A program made the position numbers and the translations under genes. Below, piece after piece: positions 8,264 through 17,357 of a DNA stretch of 64,000 bases (position 1 is the stretch's first letter; each line of letters begins with the position of its first letter). Below the pieces are notes generated by a model that searched no databases, had not been told where the DNA came from, and saw only the letters and a list, made by a program, of their open reading frames with translations. Source of the DNA: DASREM01 sp035652095 (GTDB lineage: Bacteria; Acidobacteriota; Terriglobia; Terriglobales; Acidobacteriaceae); the NCBI GenBank assembly GCA_035652095.1, contig DASREM010000045.1, forward strand, positions 1 to 64,000. The letters run 5' to 3'.

Positions 8264-9397
8264 TTAAGCTTTTTTTGGCCGTTTATAAAATGGGGTCGGC
8301 ACCACCTGTGCCTTGACTCCCTGGCCGCGAATCTCAACCTTCAACTCGGTTCCGTTGTCGCTCAGCTCGGGCGGAACGTACGCCAGCGCAATATTCTTCT
8401 TCAGAAACGGAGCGTACGACCCGCTGGTCACATATCCGATCTCGCGCCCGTTAGCGTCCTGCACCTTGTAACCGTCGCGCGCAATTCCCCGCTCCATCAT
8501 CTCAAGCCCCACGAGGGTGCGCTTCACTGAACCCCGTGCCTTCTCCAGCGCTTCGCGCCCGACGAACCCCGGCTTTTCCATCTTGATGAAACGGTCCAGC
8601 CCGGCCTCCCAAACGTTGATCTCATCCGAGATCTCGTGCCCATAAAGAGGAAGCTTCCCTTCCAGCCTTAGCGTATTGCGCGATCCCAGGCCGCAGGGAA
8701 CGACGGCAAACTCCTTGCCTCCTGCAAGGACTTCATTCCACACCCGGGCGCTGGTCGCCTCATCCGACGGGATATAGATCTCGAATCCATCCTCGGCGGT
8801 GTAGCCGGTGCGAGCGATCAGGATGTTTTTCAGCCCGCAAACCGTTCCGCGCGTCACCCAGTAAAACTTCACGGCGCTCAAATCGGCGTCCGTAAGCTTC
8901 TGAAGCAGGCTCACGCCCTTGGGGCCTTGAATCGCTATCTGAGTAAAATTGTCGGAGAGGTTTTCGACCTTGCAGTCGAACTCGCGCGTATTATCGCGGA
9001 CCCAGTTGAAATCCTTTTCCCGTGTCCCGGCGTTAATTACCAGCAGGTAATCGTCTTCTCCCAGCCGGTGCACGATCACGTCATCCACAAACGTGCCATT
9101 GGGATACAGCAGCGCCGAATATTGCGCCTGCCCCATCTGCAGCTTCGAGGCATCGTTCATCGAAATATGCTGAACGGCTTTCAAAGCCTCCGGTCCGTGC
9201 AGCCGGATGTCCCCCATGTGGCTGACGTCGAAGATGCCCACACCGGTTCGCACCGCATTGTGCTCGGCGATGATTCCGCCCGCGGAGGGATACTCGACTG
9301 GCATGTCCCAGCCGTTGAACTCGACCATCTTCGCCCCCATCTGGCGGTGGACGGCGTTCAATGCAGTCTTGCGAATGGTCGCCTCAACAGCTGGCAA
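8264..9397 (-). CDS. gcvT: Aminomethyltransferase (glycine cleavage T protein)
   Basis: The 377-residue protein shows T-protein blocks: NGWDMPVEYPS, HNAVRTGVGIFDVSHMGDI, GPEALKAVQHI, RTGYTAEDGFEIYIP, RLEGKLPLYGHEI and the C-terminal GYVTSGSYAPFLKKNIALAYV. It transfers the methylene group to tetrahydrofolate and releases ammonia. Translation appears to start at a TTG at 9397 with a GAGG site six bases upstream; no better ATG is available without losing the conserved N-terminus. It is the first gene of the gcv series. I looked upstream (9398-9620) for a glycine riboswitch and saw none. Confidence 0.95.
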   Translation of the reverse strand: MPAVEATIRKTALNAVHRQMGAKMVEFNGWDMPVEYPSAGGIIAEHNAVRTGVGIFDVSHMGDIRLHGPEALKAVQHISMNDASKLQMGQAQYSALLYPNGTFVDDVIVHRLGEDDYLLVINAGTREKDFNWVRDNTREFDCKVENLSDNFTQIAIQGPKGVSLLQKLTDADLSAVKFYWVTRGTVCGLKNILIARTGYTAEDGFEIYIPSDEATSARVWNEVLAGGKEFAVVPCGLGSRNTLRLEGKLPLYGHEISDEINVWEAGLDRFIKMEKPGFVGREALEKARGSVKRTLVGLEMMERGIARDGYKVQDANGREIGYVTSGSYAPFLKKNIALAYVPPELSDNGTELKVEIRGQGVKAQVVPTPFYKRPKKA

Positions 9398-9490
9398 TGG
9401 TTCCTCGGTTCAAAGCAGTGGGGCTGCCGGGATGGTGAAACAAATTACCCTAACATGCAGACGGGAAAGGCAGCAAATGGGGGGTCGGAC

Positions 9491-9564
9491 CCTTGGTGAG
9501 ACTTGGTGTCCTTTGTGGTTGAACTTTCAAAATTAACCACAAAAGGCACGAAGTCTCACCAAGG
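9491..9564. repeat. Intergenic hairpin H4 (CTTGGTGAGACTT/CCTTTGTGGTT)
   Basis: The left arm 9492-9520 and right arm 9534-9564 are inverted repeats of about 29 bp with an AT-rich 13-nt loop. It lies between the divergent gcvT and zinc-ribbon genes. Partial relatives occur at 4751-4795 and about 8240-8270. Confidence 0.65.
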
Positions 9565-9619
9565 AAGCCTATTACCAAAGACACTTTTCTACGCGGCGTC
9601 CCGGCGTTACAGTTCGCCC

Positions 9620-9802
9620 ATGGCCACTACCACAAAAAAATTCCTCTGCATGCAGTGCGAAATGCCGGAAGACAAATGCGAGTGCGACAAATACTGCGCC
9701 TTCTGCCAGGGACAGGTAGACATCCGCTTGTGCCACGACGGGCTTTACTACTGCCCGCCCTGCCGCGAAGCCGCCGATTACAAGACCCAGGAAGAAATGT
9801 AA
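9620..9802 (+). CDS. Small cysteine-rich zinc-ribbon protein
   Basis: The 60-residue protein begins MATTTKKFLCMQCEMPEDKC and has nine cysteines. They include CMQC, CEC, CAFC, a lone C before HDG, and CPPC near the C-terminus, consistent with two zinc-binding ribbons. I do not recognise a named family. The ATG at 9620 is preferred over an upstream in-frame start at 9503, because the upstream segment runs through hairpin H4. A hairpin immediately follows the stop. Confidence 0.7.
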   Translation: MATTTKKFLCMQCEMPEDKCECDKYCAFCQGQVDIRLCHDGLYYCPPCREAADYKTQEEM

Positions 9803-9803
9803 A

Positions 9804-9829
9804 AAGCGTCCAGCGGGTTCGCTGGACGC
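9804..9829 (-). terminator. Hairpin terminator downstream of the 9846-10409 gene
   Basis: The stem GCGTCCAGCG/CGCTGGACGC (9806-9829) has a 4-nt loop. On the minus strand it is followed by TTTTTACATTT, so it fits termination of the minus-strand gene ending at 9846; it also sits just after the plus-strand stop at 9802. Confidence 0.7.
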
Positions 9830-9845
9830 CTGAAGAATCTGAACC

Positions 9846-10409
9846 CTACGCTGCTGTCGCCCTGCGGGGAGGGCCTGGCAAACGCAGTTTCACCGGAGTT
9901 CCGCAATGTTCGTCGTACATCCGGGTGCTGGCCCCTTTCACCACCGCTTCGCCAATCTCTTTTATCGCTGCGCTGGCTTTCGAACTGGTAGTCAATGACG
10001 CAAGCTCGCGCAGCGCGGCCGCCAGGATCACGTCGTTCAGGGCCGGAGTGACCGTCCGCCATGGGTCCGGGCTTGGGCTAAGGCCAAAAAGTGGCCAGGG
10101 ATCAGGCGGAGGTGGCGGAGGCGGAAAGTAGTGACGCCAGGGCGGACAGATGTCGTCGCCATCGTCGTAACTGCTGACCATGCCGCGTGACGCCTCCTGC
10201 GCCAGTTCCCGGCCGGTTGCCATCAGTTTCGCCCCAAGATCAGCGTTTGAGACGTTCTGCCCGATGCTGCGAACCACTTCCGCTATCGCGTAGTCCGCGG
10301 TTGCGGCCCGAAAGATGGGACCAGGTTGCCCCGGATTGCCATCCACCCAGTCCGGGTCCAGCACGCCTCGTAACAAAGACACCTTCTGTAGGATCAAAGA
10401 GGTGATCAT
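9846..10409 (-). CDS. Hypothetical protein with polyproline stretch
   Basis: From the ATG at 10409 the protein has 187 residues. The N-terminal half is helical (SLILQKVSLLRGVLDPDWVD, then AIAEVVRSIGQNV). A proline/aromatic linker (ICPPWRHYFPPPPPPPDPW) follows at about residues 85-105. The C-terminal half is Ala-rich and helical (DVILAAALRELASLTTSSKASAAIKEIGEAVV). There is no signal peptide or membrane segment. The start is supported by AAGGAG six to seven bases upstream; a longer reading to 10487 lacks this. The linker would be expected to stall ribosomes in the absence of EF-P (established for polyproline). Family not recognised. Confidence 0.65.
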   Translation of the reverse strand: MITSLILQKVSLLRGVLDPDWVDGNPGQPGPIFRAATADYAIAEVVRSIGQNVSNADLGAKLMATGRELAQEASRGMVSSYDDGDDICPPWRHYFPPPPPPPDPWPLFGLSPSPDPWRTVTPALNDVILAAALRELASLTTSSKASAAIKEIGEAVVKGASTRMYDEHCGTPVKLRLPGPPRRATAA

Positions 10410-10594
10410 AGAAATCTCCTTTGCCCGGATGCAGCATTCATGTGGCCGAATGCCGCGGGCCACGGCGTAAACCTGGCCTTGCGACAAGCAAAGGAGTTCC
10501 TGCTCAGGTCGCTTGACCGGCGCACCCGGAAACCGGCAAAACTTCTAACCCAAAGGTTCTCGAACTATCCTGTGAGATAGGGAGGATGACTCAA

Positions 10595-10903
10595 ATGATC
10601 GCTCGCGTCTGGCATGGCTGGACCACCCCGCAGAATGCGGACGCTTATGAATCGCTGCTGAAAACGAAGGTTCTGCCCGGCATTCACCGTGTCCCCGGAT
10701 ATCGTGGCGCCCACCTGCTTCGTCGCAACGCCGGAGCAGAAGTGGAATTCATCACCATCACGCTGTTCGATTCCCTCGAAGCCGTGCGCGCCTTCGCGGG
10801 CGAAGATTACGAGACCGCCGTGATCATCCCCGAAGCGCATCGGCTGCTGGCGCGGTTCGACCAGAAAGCAGTCCATTACGAAAGCAGGATGAACCCAGAA
10901 TAG
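10595..10903 (+). CDS. ABM-like (antibiotic biosynthesis monooxygenase fold) small protein
   Basis: The 102-residue protein starts MIARVWHGWTTPQNADAYESLL. It has the alpha+beta pattern of dimeric ferredoxin-like ABM/Dabb proteins: GIHRVPGYRGAHLLRR, then EFITITLFDSLEAVRAFAG, then a C-terminal FDQKAVHYE strand. Many such proteins are small oxygenases or stress proteins, but no active-site residue can be assigned here. The ATG at 10595 has GGGAGG at the right spacing. The ATG at 10586 directly abuts that site and is unlikely. Confidence 0.7.
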   Translation: MIARVWHGWTTPQNADAYESLLKTKVLPGIHRVPGYRGAHLLRRNAGAEVEFITITLFDSLEAVRAFAGEDYETAVIIPEAHRLLARFDQKAVHYESRMNPE

Positions 10904-11101
10904 AAGCCTTGAGGAGCGACTCTGAGCAATATCAATGCACAGAGTTGCACGATCCCAAATCGCTGGTTATGTGAGGTAAGCTGCCTGGTCTCGCTGTTGA
11001 AAATCTTTGCAGATTGACAACGATACCGCCCCAGCGCATGATGTCCTAACTTCCTCCCGTCGCGTTGCCGACCACTCTCATCTTGTCTTCGAGGTGCAAC
11101 A

Positions 11102-11935
11102 ATGCATTTTCGCTCCCGGCTTCTTACAGTGATGTTGGTGACTTTCAGCGTCTTCTGTCTTCTGAGTCCAGCACTCGCGGGACAGTGGGAACCCTTCGAT
11201 GTGCCTGGCGCCCAAAACACGTTAATTTACGGCATCAATGATCTCGGCGATTTTGTGGGCGAATTTTACAACTCCGATGGCATTGATCATGGATTCGTCT
11301 ACTCGTCAGGAAAGATCACTCAGATCAGTTACCCTGGAGCTCTTGCCACTACCGTCAACGGTAACAACGACGCCGGTCAGCTTGTCGGCGTTTGGGTGGA
11401 CCAGTCGGGTCACATTCGTGGTTACTATTTCGACGGCACGAACTATACGAACCTGGACTTTCCAGGCTCGACCGTTACACGCGCCAATGATGTAAATAAT
11501 TTTGGCACCGTGGTCGGGTACTACACAGCGTCCGATGGAACCACTCACGGCTATCAATGGGTGAACGGGATCTTCACTACAATTGATGTCCCGAACGCGC
11601 CGTCAACATCGATTAATGGAATCAATGACAACGGGGACATCGTGGGCAGCCTCTCTCCGCATGCCGGGTTTGTGATGAGCGGAGGAAAAACTCAAATTTT
11701 GATCGTGCCCAATATTGCCCAAACCTATCCGAACGGCATTAACAACCTCGGCACCATTGTCGGGGAAGCGGCCGGAAAAAGAGATCTTTCCTTCATCTTC
11801 GGCGGAGGCACTTACACGTCATTTCTAGTTCCTGACGAGATCTCAACTATCGCACACCAGATCAACACCTCGGGCGTCATTGTAGGCACTTATCGCGACT
11901 TCAACCTCAAAAGCCATGGCTTCGTTACCAAATAA
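11102..11935 (+). CDS. Secreted HAF-repeat protein
   Basis: The 277-residue protein has a signal peptide (MHFRSRLLTVMLVTFSVFCLL, cleavage near ALAG). About five to six repeats of 45-48 residues follow, each with a strand-rich DFPGS/SYPGA motif and a YGINDLGDFVGEF-like turn (variants NGNNDAGQLVGVW, NDVNNFGTVVGYY, NGINDNGDIVGS, NGINNLGTIVGEA). It ends GTYRDFNLKSHGFVTK. This is the same family as 587-1501 but not an adjacent duplication; both are secreted beta-propeller-like proteins of unknown function. A GAGGTG site lies upstream of the ATG. AT content is higher than in the neighbouring metabolic genes. Confidence 0.85.
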   Translation: MHFRSRLLTVMLVTFSVFCLLSPALAGQWEPFDVPGAQNTLIYGINDLGDFVGEFYNSDGIDHGFVYSSGKITQISYPGALATTVNGNNDAGQLVGVWVDQSGHIRGYYFDGTNYTNLDFPGSTVTRANDVNNFGTVVGYYTASDGTTHGYQWVNGIFTTIDVPNAPSTSINGINDNGDIVGSLSPHAGFVMSGGKTQILIVPNIAQTYPNGINNLGTIVGEAAGKRDLSFIFGGGTYTSFLVPDEISTIAHQINTSGVIVGTYRDFNLKSHGFVTK

Positions 11936-11968
11936 CGCTGATGCGCGCGAGCAACAGCAAACAACCTT

Positions 11969-13600
11969 CTAAATCACCACCGCTTCCTTGTACTCCCCCA
12001 TCACCTTGCGCAGAGTGTCTGAGATTTCTCCGACGGTTGCGTAGGCGTCCACGGCGCGCACGATGTAAGGCATGAGGTTGGAGCCGGACCGGGCGGCCGC
12101 CTCCACTTGCCCCAGCGCCTCTTTCCACGGCCCGGGATCGCGCCGTGCCCGCATGGCGCGCAAACGCTCCACCTGCCTGAGCTCAAGGTTCTCGTTAATA
12201 CGCTGTAAGGGCACCGCGTGGTCCTCATCAACCGTAAAACGGTTCACGCCGACAACTACAGCCTCCAGCCGATCCACGCGCTGCTGATACTCATAGGCCG
12301 CGTTTTGGATTTCCTGCTGCACAAAGCCCCGCTCAATGGCCTTCAGCATCCCGCCTAGCGCATCGATTTTTTCCAAGTACCCACGCGCATGTTTCTCGAT
12401 TTCATTGGTGAGCGACTCGACGTAATACGAACCTGCCAGCGGATCAATCGTCTGCGGCGCTCCCGATTCATACGCAATGACCTGCTGCGTACGCAGCGCG
12501 ATTCGCGCCGACTGCTCCGTAGGCAACGCCAGCGCTTCATCGAAAGAATTCGTATGCAGCGATTGCGTCCCGCCCAGCACCGCCGCCAACGCCTGGATCG
12601 CCGTGCGCACGATGTTATTTTCCGGCTGCTGCGCGGTGAGCGTCGATCCCGCGGTCTGCGTGTGAAACCGCAGCATCCACGACTTCGGATTTCGCGCCTT
12701 GAAATGCTCGCGCATGATGCGAGCCCACATCCGCCGTGCCGCCCGGAATTTCGCCACCTCTTCCAGAAAGTTGCTATGCGCGTTGAAGAAAAACGACAGC
12801 CGTGGCGCGAACTTGTCTACGTCCAGCCCCGCATCCATCGCCGCCTGCACATAAGCCATGCCGTTGGCCAGCGTGAACGCCACTTCCTGTACCGCTGTCG
12901 ATCCTGCCTCGCGCATGTGGTAGCCGGAGATCGAAATCGTATTCCAGTCCGGCACATGATCATTGGCCCAGGCGAACATGTCGGTAATGATGCGCATCGC
13001 CTGGTGCGGAGGATAAATGTAGGTTCCTCGCGCGATGTATTCCTTCAGCACATCGTTCTGCACCGTGCCCGACAGCTTCTTAATGTCCGCTCCCTGCCGC
13101 TTCGCCACTGCCACATACAATGCGAGCAGGATCGACGCCGTCGCATTGATCGTCATCGAGGTCGAGATCTTAGTCAGGTCGATCCCATCGAACAATCGAT
13201 GCATGTCTTCGATCGAGTCGATCGCCACGCCGACTTTTCCCACTTCGCCCAAAGCCAGCGGGCTGTCGGAATCGAGCCCGATCTGCGTCGGAAGATCAAA
13301 TGCCACCGACAATCCCGTGGTCCCGTTCTTCAGCAGGTATTTGTAGCGTTTGTTGGATTCCTCGGCGTCACCCATGCCTGCGTATTGCCGCATCGTCCAG
13401 AGGCGGCCGCGGTACATGGTGGCTTGCACTCCGCGCGTGTAGGGATACTCGCCGGGATATCCGACTTGCCGGTCGTAATCCCAGCCTTCAAGGTCGGCAG
13501 GGGTATAGAGAGGCCGGACTGGAATGTGGCTTGAGGTTAGCTGTTCCTCGGAGCTGGGGGCCATTTTCGGTTCTTCTGCAACTTTCAGCTTGTCTGCCAT
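11969..13600 (-). CDS. Methylmalonyl-CoA mutase large (catalytic) subunit
   Basis: The 543-residue protein contains the TIM-barrel catalytic domain: LWTMRQYAGMGDAEESNKR, GLSVAFDLPTQIGLDSD, TVQNDVLKEYIARGTYIYPP, SISGYHMREAGSTAVQE, LSFFFNAHSNFLEEVAKFRAARR and GGTQSLHTNSFDEALALP. The substrate-pocket tyrosine (TMYRGR) and arginine (EYIARGTY) match methylmalonyl- rather than isobutyryl-CoA mutases. It stops before the cobalamin-binding domain (no DxHxxG), so it must pair with a separate B12-binding subunit encoded elsewhere, as in archaeal and some bacterial split enzymes. It interconverts methylmalonyl-CoA and succinyl-CoA. GGGAGG precedes the ATG. No meaB or epimerase gene is adjacent. Confidence 0.93.
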   Translation of the reverse strand: MADKLKVAEEPKMAPSSEEQLTSSHIPVRPLYTPADLEGWDYDRQVGYPGEYPYTRGVQATMYRGRLWTMRQYAGMGDAEESNKRYKYLLKNGTTGLSVAFDLPTQIGLDSDSPLALGEVGKVGVAIDSIEDMHRLFDGIDLTKISTSMTINATASILLALYVAVAKRQGADIKKLSGTVQNDVLKEYIARGTYIYPPHQAMRIITDMFAWANDHVPDWNTISISGYHMREAGSTAVQEVAFTLANGMAYVQAAMDAGLDVDKFAPRLSFFFNAHSNFLEEVAKFRAARRMWARIMREHFKARNPKSWMLRFHTQTAGSTLTAQQPENNIVRTAIQALAAVLGGTQSLHTNSFDEALALPTEQSARIALRTQQVIAYESGAPQTIDPLAGSYYVESLTNEIEKHARGYLEKIDALGGMLKAIERGFVQQEIQNAAYEYQQRVDRLEAVVVGVNRFTVDEDHAVPLQRINENLELRQVERLRAMRARRDPGPWKEALGQVEAAARSGSNLMPYIVRAVDAYATVGEISDTLRKVMGEYKEAVVI

Positions 13601-13619
13601 AGGACCTCCCGCCCCGTGT

Positions 13620-13955
13620 TCATTTCTTTTTCTTGACCCGCCAAAACGAACTCAGGCCAAACCATCCAAAGGTCAGAGTAAACAATACGGCCAGCGCGAC
13701 CCGCCCCGACGTGGTCTGTCCCGCCTGGTACTTCGAGTACTCCCGAACAAAGGCGCCGCCGCCAATGATGGCGAGGCACAGGAAGACGAAGCCTGTCACC
13801 TCGAGCCAGAGTTGCCCCAGGACACGCCCAAATTGACCGGCGGTGACCCGACCCGCTCGAATCAAAGAACTTAATCCGCGGTGGCGCCCCGCCTGTTGCG
13901 CCGCGACCCGCGCGAAAATACCCAGTTTTCTTGCCTTCATGGCAATGTTCGACAT
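13620..13955 (-). CDS. Small membrane protein, hypothetical
   Basis: The 111-residue protein has a basic N-terminus (MSNIAMKARKLGIFARVAAQQAGR). It has two hydrophobic segments (WLEVTGFVFLCLAIIGGGAFV and VALAVLFTLTFGWFGLSSFW) and a polylysine end (RVKKKK). It is probably an inner-membrane protein. It follows no recognised operon; the mutase stop/start region lies only 20 nt away on the same strand, with mcm downstream at 13600. No family recognised; a TTG start at 13973 would add six residues. Confidence 0.55.
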   Translation of the reverse strand: MSNIAMKARKLGIFARVAAQQAGRHRGLSSLIRAGRVTAGQFGRVLGQLWLEVTGFVFLCLAIIGGGAFVREYSKYQAGQTTSGRVALAVLFTLTFGWFGLSSFWRVKKKK

Positions 13956-14105
13956 TGCCGTCGATTTTATCAATCTTCGGCGTTAGAATACCCCCACTGC
14001 GAGGATGGCAATCACGAAACATTGTGATCCAAGTCCGCATCTAATATCTGAAGCCCGGTATTCCGGGAGATTTCGGCGCGACTCAGAGCGCCGCTTGGGG
14101 GCCCT

Positions 14106-14396
14106 GTGGATCAGCAACTTAAGCAGTTAATGAAGGAATTGGGCGAGGCTATTAACGAGTCGTTGGCCGACTCGGACCAGATCGCCGACGTGGTCTCCAA
14201 GATCAAAGATGGGGGCTACGACATTTTCCTCGTGCTTGAGGCCACGATCGGGGTGAGCAAGCCAGGCGAAAAATCCGCCGACAAGACCTCCATGGTCACT
14301 ACCCTCACCAGCAATCCGGAGTTCAAGATCAGCGATCAGGACCTGAAGTTCCTGAAATCACTCCGCATCAAAATCGAAGACGAAGACGCGGCCTAG
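14106..14396 (+). CDS. Conserved hypothetical protein (96 aa)
   Basis: A GTG at 14106 begins MDQQLKQLMKELGEAINESLADSDQIADVVSKIK, continues GGYDIFLVLEATIGVSK, and ends in an acidic tail (IKIEDEDAA). It is acidic, helical and soluble, with no cysteine or signal peptide. It stands alone between divergent/tandem neighbours. I do not recognise a named family. The composition and codon use fit the surrounding chromosome, which supports a real gene. A GGCCTAGGCC palindrome covers the stop. Confidence 0.6.
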   Translation: MDQQLKQLMKELGEAINESLADSDQIADVVSKIKDGGYDIFLVLEATIGVSKPGEKSADKTSMVTTLTSNPEFKISDQDLKFLKSLRIKIEDEDAA

Positions 14397-14514
14397 GCCG
14401 CCGGGGACGACTTTCACCCCGAAACATATCCACCCCACCGTGTTCCGGTCACGCACAACCGTATCCCCACGCTAACCTTTCGCACTCTGCTTTCGTCCTA
14501 CCGTCTGGCACGCT

Positions 14515-14982
14515 ATGCCAATCTTCCACCTGCTGGTAAACGGAAAAACCCGCCGCATCGAGGCCGATCCCGACATGCCCCTGCTCTGGGCCTTACGCGA
14601 CCTGCTCCAACTGACCGGGACCAAGTACGGCTGTGGCATGGGAGTCTGCGGCGCATGCACGGTCCATGAAAATGGCCAACCCGTGCGCTCCTGCCAGGTG
14701 CAGCTGTCGAACACCACCGGAAGGAGCTACACCACCATCGAAGGCTTGTCGGCAAGCGCCAGTCATCCTTGCCAGAAAGCCTGGATCGAAGAAGACGTCT
14801 CGCAGTGTGGATACTGCCAGGCCGGCATGATCATGCAGGCCGCTGCCTTGCTTCGGCGCAAGCCGAATCCCACTGACCAGGACATTGACGGGGAGTTCTC
14901 CGATCACGTCTGTCGTTGCGGTACTTACCAGCGCATGCGAAGGGCGATCCATCGTGCATCCCGCGAGGTGAGCCGCACATGA
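14515..14982 (+). CDS. [2Fe-2S] subunit of IorAB-type molybdenum hydroxylase
   Basis: The 155-residue protein has an N-terminal plant-type ferredoxin domain (YGCGMGVCGACTVHENGQ ... VRSC) and a C-terminal helical [2Fe-2S] domain (QCGYCQAGMIMQAAALL ... HVCRCGTYQRMRRAI). This is the small subunit of xanthine-oxidase-family enzymes of the isoquinoline 1-oxidoreductase type. It passes electrons from the Mo centre in the large subunit to an external acceptor. The stop overlaps the start of the large subunit (ATGA at 14979), which indicates a coupled two-gene operon. No FAD subunit and no cytochrome gene is present nearby. The substrate cannot be deduced. Confidence 0.92.
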   Translation: MPIFHLLVNGKTRRIEADPDMPLLWALRDLLQLTGTKYGCGMGVCGACTVHENGQPVRSCQVQLSNTTGRSYTTIEGLSASASHPCQKAWIEEDVSQCGYCQAGMIMQAAALLRRKPNPTDQDIDGEFSDHVCRCGTYQRMRRAIHRASREVSRT

Positions 14983-17180
14983 GCGCCACCCGGCGAGAAT
15001 TCCTCAAGACGACCGCCATCGCGGGCGCCGGCCTGGTCATCGCCTTTCATCTCCCAGCGCACGCGGACGAACCGGCCGGCTTCGACCCGAACGCTTACAT
15101 CAGCATTCACTCCGACAACACCGTTCATCTCTGGATCACGCGTTCCGAGATGGGTCAGGGTGTTCGCACCACGCTGCCCATGATGTTGAACGAAGAACTC
15201 GATGCCGACTGGGCGCAAATCCGTTACGAGCAGGCTACGCCCGGTGGACGTTTTGGCGGGATTCGTTTACGTACCAGCGGGAGCGGCAGCACTGCCGGAA
15301 CTTACAAGGCGATGTGCAAAGCCGGAGCCACCGCCCGCGAGATGTTGATCGCAGCGGCCGCGCAGCGCTGGAATGTGGATACAACCGGTTGTGTGGCGCA
15401 CCGCGGAGTCGTTCATCACACATCCAGCGGCCGAAAATTCACCTATGGCCAGCTGGCGATTGACGCGGCGAAGCAAAAAGTCCCCAACAACCCGCCGCTG
15501 AGAAGCCCGAAGGACTTTCAGTGGATCGGCACCCGCGTGAAGCGAACCGATGGCGTCCCGATCGTCAGCGGACGCGCAACCTACGGAATCGATGTCCGTG
15601 TTCCCGGGATGTTGCAGGCAGTTGTTGCGCGCTGTCCGTACTTTGGCGGCAAGCTGATCAGCTTCGATTCTGCAAAAACGATGAAAGTTCCCGGAGTGCG
15701 CCATGTTGTTCCTGTCACCACCGGGATCGCCGCCGGAGTGGCGGTAGTCGCGGACCACACCTGGGCGGCGATGAAGGGCCGCGACGTTCTGCAAGTTCAG
15801 TGGGAACGCGGTCCCCACGCCGACTTCGATTCCAGCGCATTCCTGCGGCAAATGGAAGAGAAGCTGGCCGGGAAAGAAGACGGCTACTTCGTTCGTGGTG
15901 ACGGCAATGCTGCGGTTGCAATTCAGTCCGCCGCACAGAAGCTTGATGCTGTTTACGAGTTCCCGTTCCAGGCCCACGCGCCGCTTGAAACCATGAACTG
16001 CGTCGCCGACGTACGCTCCGGATCGTGCGAGGTCTGGGTACCCACGCAGGCGCCCGAGGTAGCTCTTGCGGAAACTGCAAAGCTGCTGGGCATTCCAGAA
16101 AGCGCCGTCGCCATCCATGTCACCTTGCTCGGCGGAGGCTTTGGCAGGCGCTTATTTGCCGACTACGTTCCCGAAGCCGTGGAAATTTCGCGGGCCGTGG
16201 GCAAGCCGGTGCAACTTCTGTGGACGCGCAGCGACGATATGCGCTTCGGCTTCTTCCATCCCGCCGATATTCAACAGATTCGCGGCGGCCTCGACGCAGC
16301 GGGCAAGCCGGTCGCATGGATCCAGCGCTCCATCGGTTCCGACCTTTCCATGTTTGGCGGCGTGCCCGAAGAAGAGAAGAAAAATCCCCGGCACTACTTC
16401 AACGACGGTAGTCCCTGGGGATCGTTCGACAATCCCTACAACTTCCCTCATCTGAAAGCCGACTTCATCCCCTTGAATTCGCCCGTCCCGACCGGGCCAT
16501 GGCGAGCGGTGGAATATCCCCCAACCGTGTTCGCGCGCGAGTCGTTCATTGACGAAATGGCGCACGCTGCCGGAAAGGACCCGCTGCAGTTTCGTCTCGA
16601 CCTGCTGAAGCCGGGTGATGTGCTTACTGTGGGCGAGTCAAAGATCGACCGCGCACGCTTGCTTCGCGTTCTGCAACTCGCCGCCGAGAAAGCCAGTTGG
16701 AGCACGCCTCTTGCTTCGATCAAAGATCGGGTACGGGGCCGCGGCATCGCGTGCAATGTCTATTCCGAAGATTGCTATATCGCGCAGGTGGCCGAAGTCT
16801 CGATTGGAAAGCAAAAGAACGATATCCGCGTGCACCGCGTAGTCTGTGCCGTAGATTGCGGGCTGGTGATCAACCCCCAGGGACTGGAAGGACAGGCCGA
16901 AAGCGGAATTCTATGGGGCTTGTCAGCCGCACTCCACGGCGGCATAGATTTCAAGAACGGCACCGCCGTGCAGGAAAACTATTCCGACTTCGAAGTCATT
17001 CGCATCGACGAAGCTCCGGAAATCGAGACCCACATCGTTCCATCCGGCCTGAGTCCCGGAGGCTTCGGAGAGACTGCCGTCCCGCCGATCGCACCAGCCG
17101 TAGCCAACGCAATCTTCGCGGCCACGGGGAAAAGAGTTCGACGTCTGCCTATTACCCCAAAGAAACTGATGTCCGTGTAA
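14979..17180 (+). CDS. Molybdopterin-binding large subunit, IorB-type aldehyde/heterocycle dehydrogenase
   Basis: The 733-residue protein starts at the ATG that overlaps the small-subunit stop. A twin-arginine signal (SATRREFLKTTAIAGAG) indicates export of the folded cofactor-loaded complex to the periplasm. Family blocks include HLWITRSEMGQGVRTTLPM, SGSGSTAGTYKAMCKAGA, EFPFQAHAPLETMNCVA, LLGGGFGRRLFADYV and SGILWGLSAALHGGID. The C-terminal GGFGETAVPPIAPAVANAI carries the active-site Glu. It hydroxylates an aldehyde or N-heterocycle using water; substrate unknown. No xdhC-like maturation factor is in the window. Confidence 0.92.
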   Translation: MSATRREFLKTTAIAGAGLVIAFHLPAHADEPAGFDPNAYISIHSDNTVHLWITRSEMGQGVRTTLPMMLNEELDADWAQIRYEQATPGGRFGGIRLRTSGSGSTAGTYKAMCKAGATAREMLIAAAAQRWNVDTTGCVAHRGVVHHTSSGRKFTYGQLAIDAAKQKVPNNPPLRSPKDFQWIGTRVKRTDGVPIVSGRATYGIDVRVPGMLQAVVARCPYFGGKLISFDSAKTMKVPGVRHVVPVTTGIAAGVAVVADHTWAAMKGRDVLQVQWERGPHADFDSSAFLRQMEEKLAGKEDGYFVRGDGNAAVAIQSAAQKLDAVYEFPFQAHAPLETMNCVADVRSGSCEVWVPTQAPEVALAETAKLLGIPESAVAIHVTLLGGGFGRRLFADYVPEAVEISRAVGKPVQLLWTRSDDMRFGFFHPADIQQIRGGLDAAGKPVAWIQRSIGSDLSMFGGVPEEEKKNPRHYFNDGSPWGSFDNPYNFPHLKADFIPLNSPVPTGPWRAVEYPPTVFARESFIDEMAHAAGKDPLQFRLDLLKPGDVLTVGESKIDRARLLRVLQLAAEKASWSTPLASIKDRVRGRGIACNVYSEDCYIAQVAEVSIGKQKNDIRVHRVVCAVDCGLVINPQGLEGQAESGILWGLSAALHGGIDFKNGTAVQENYSDFEVIRIDEAPEIETHIVPSGLSPGGFGETAVPPIAPAVANAIFAATGKRVRRLPITPKKLMSV

Positions 17181-17357
17181 CGGCCTTCGCGGCTTCCAGG
17201 GCAGCGCAAGGGCTACCCTGACGAACCCAATTTGCGTGCACGGATCTCAGACAAGTTCACATAACTTCGCGCTGGGGCGGAGTACTGTCGCCTGCTCTTC
17301 GCACCTACCCAGCCTACTCCGCAAAGCGGGGCTCGGGCTGGCAGGCCCGACATGCAT

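Noticed and set aside
9398..9619. Glycine riboswitch upstream of gcvT
   Set aside because: None of the conserved glycine-aptamer segments is visible; the region is taken up by hairpin H4.
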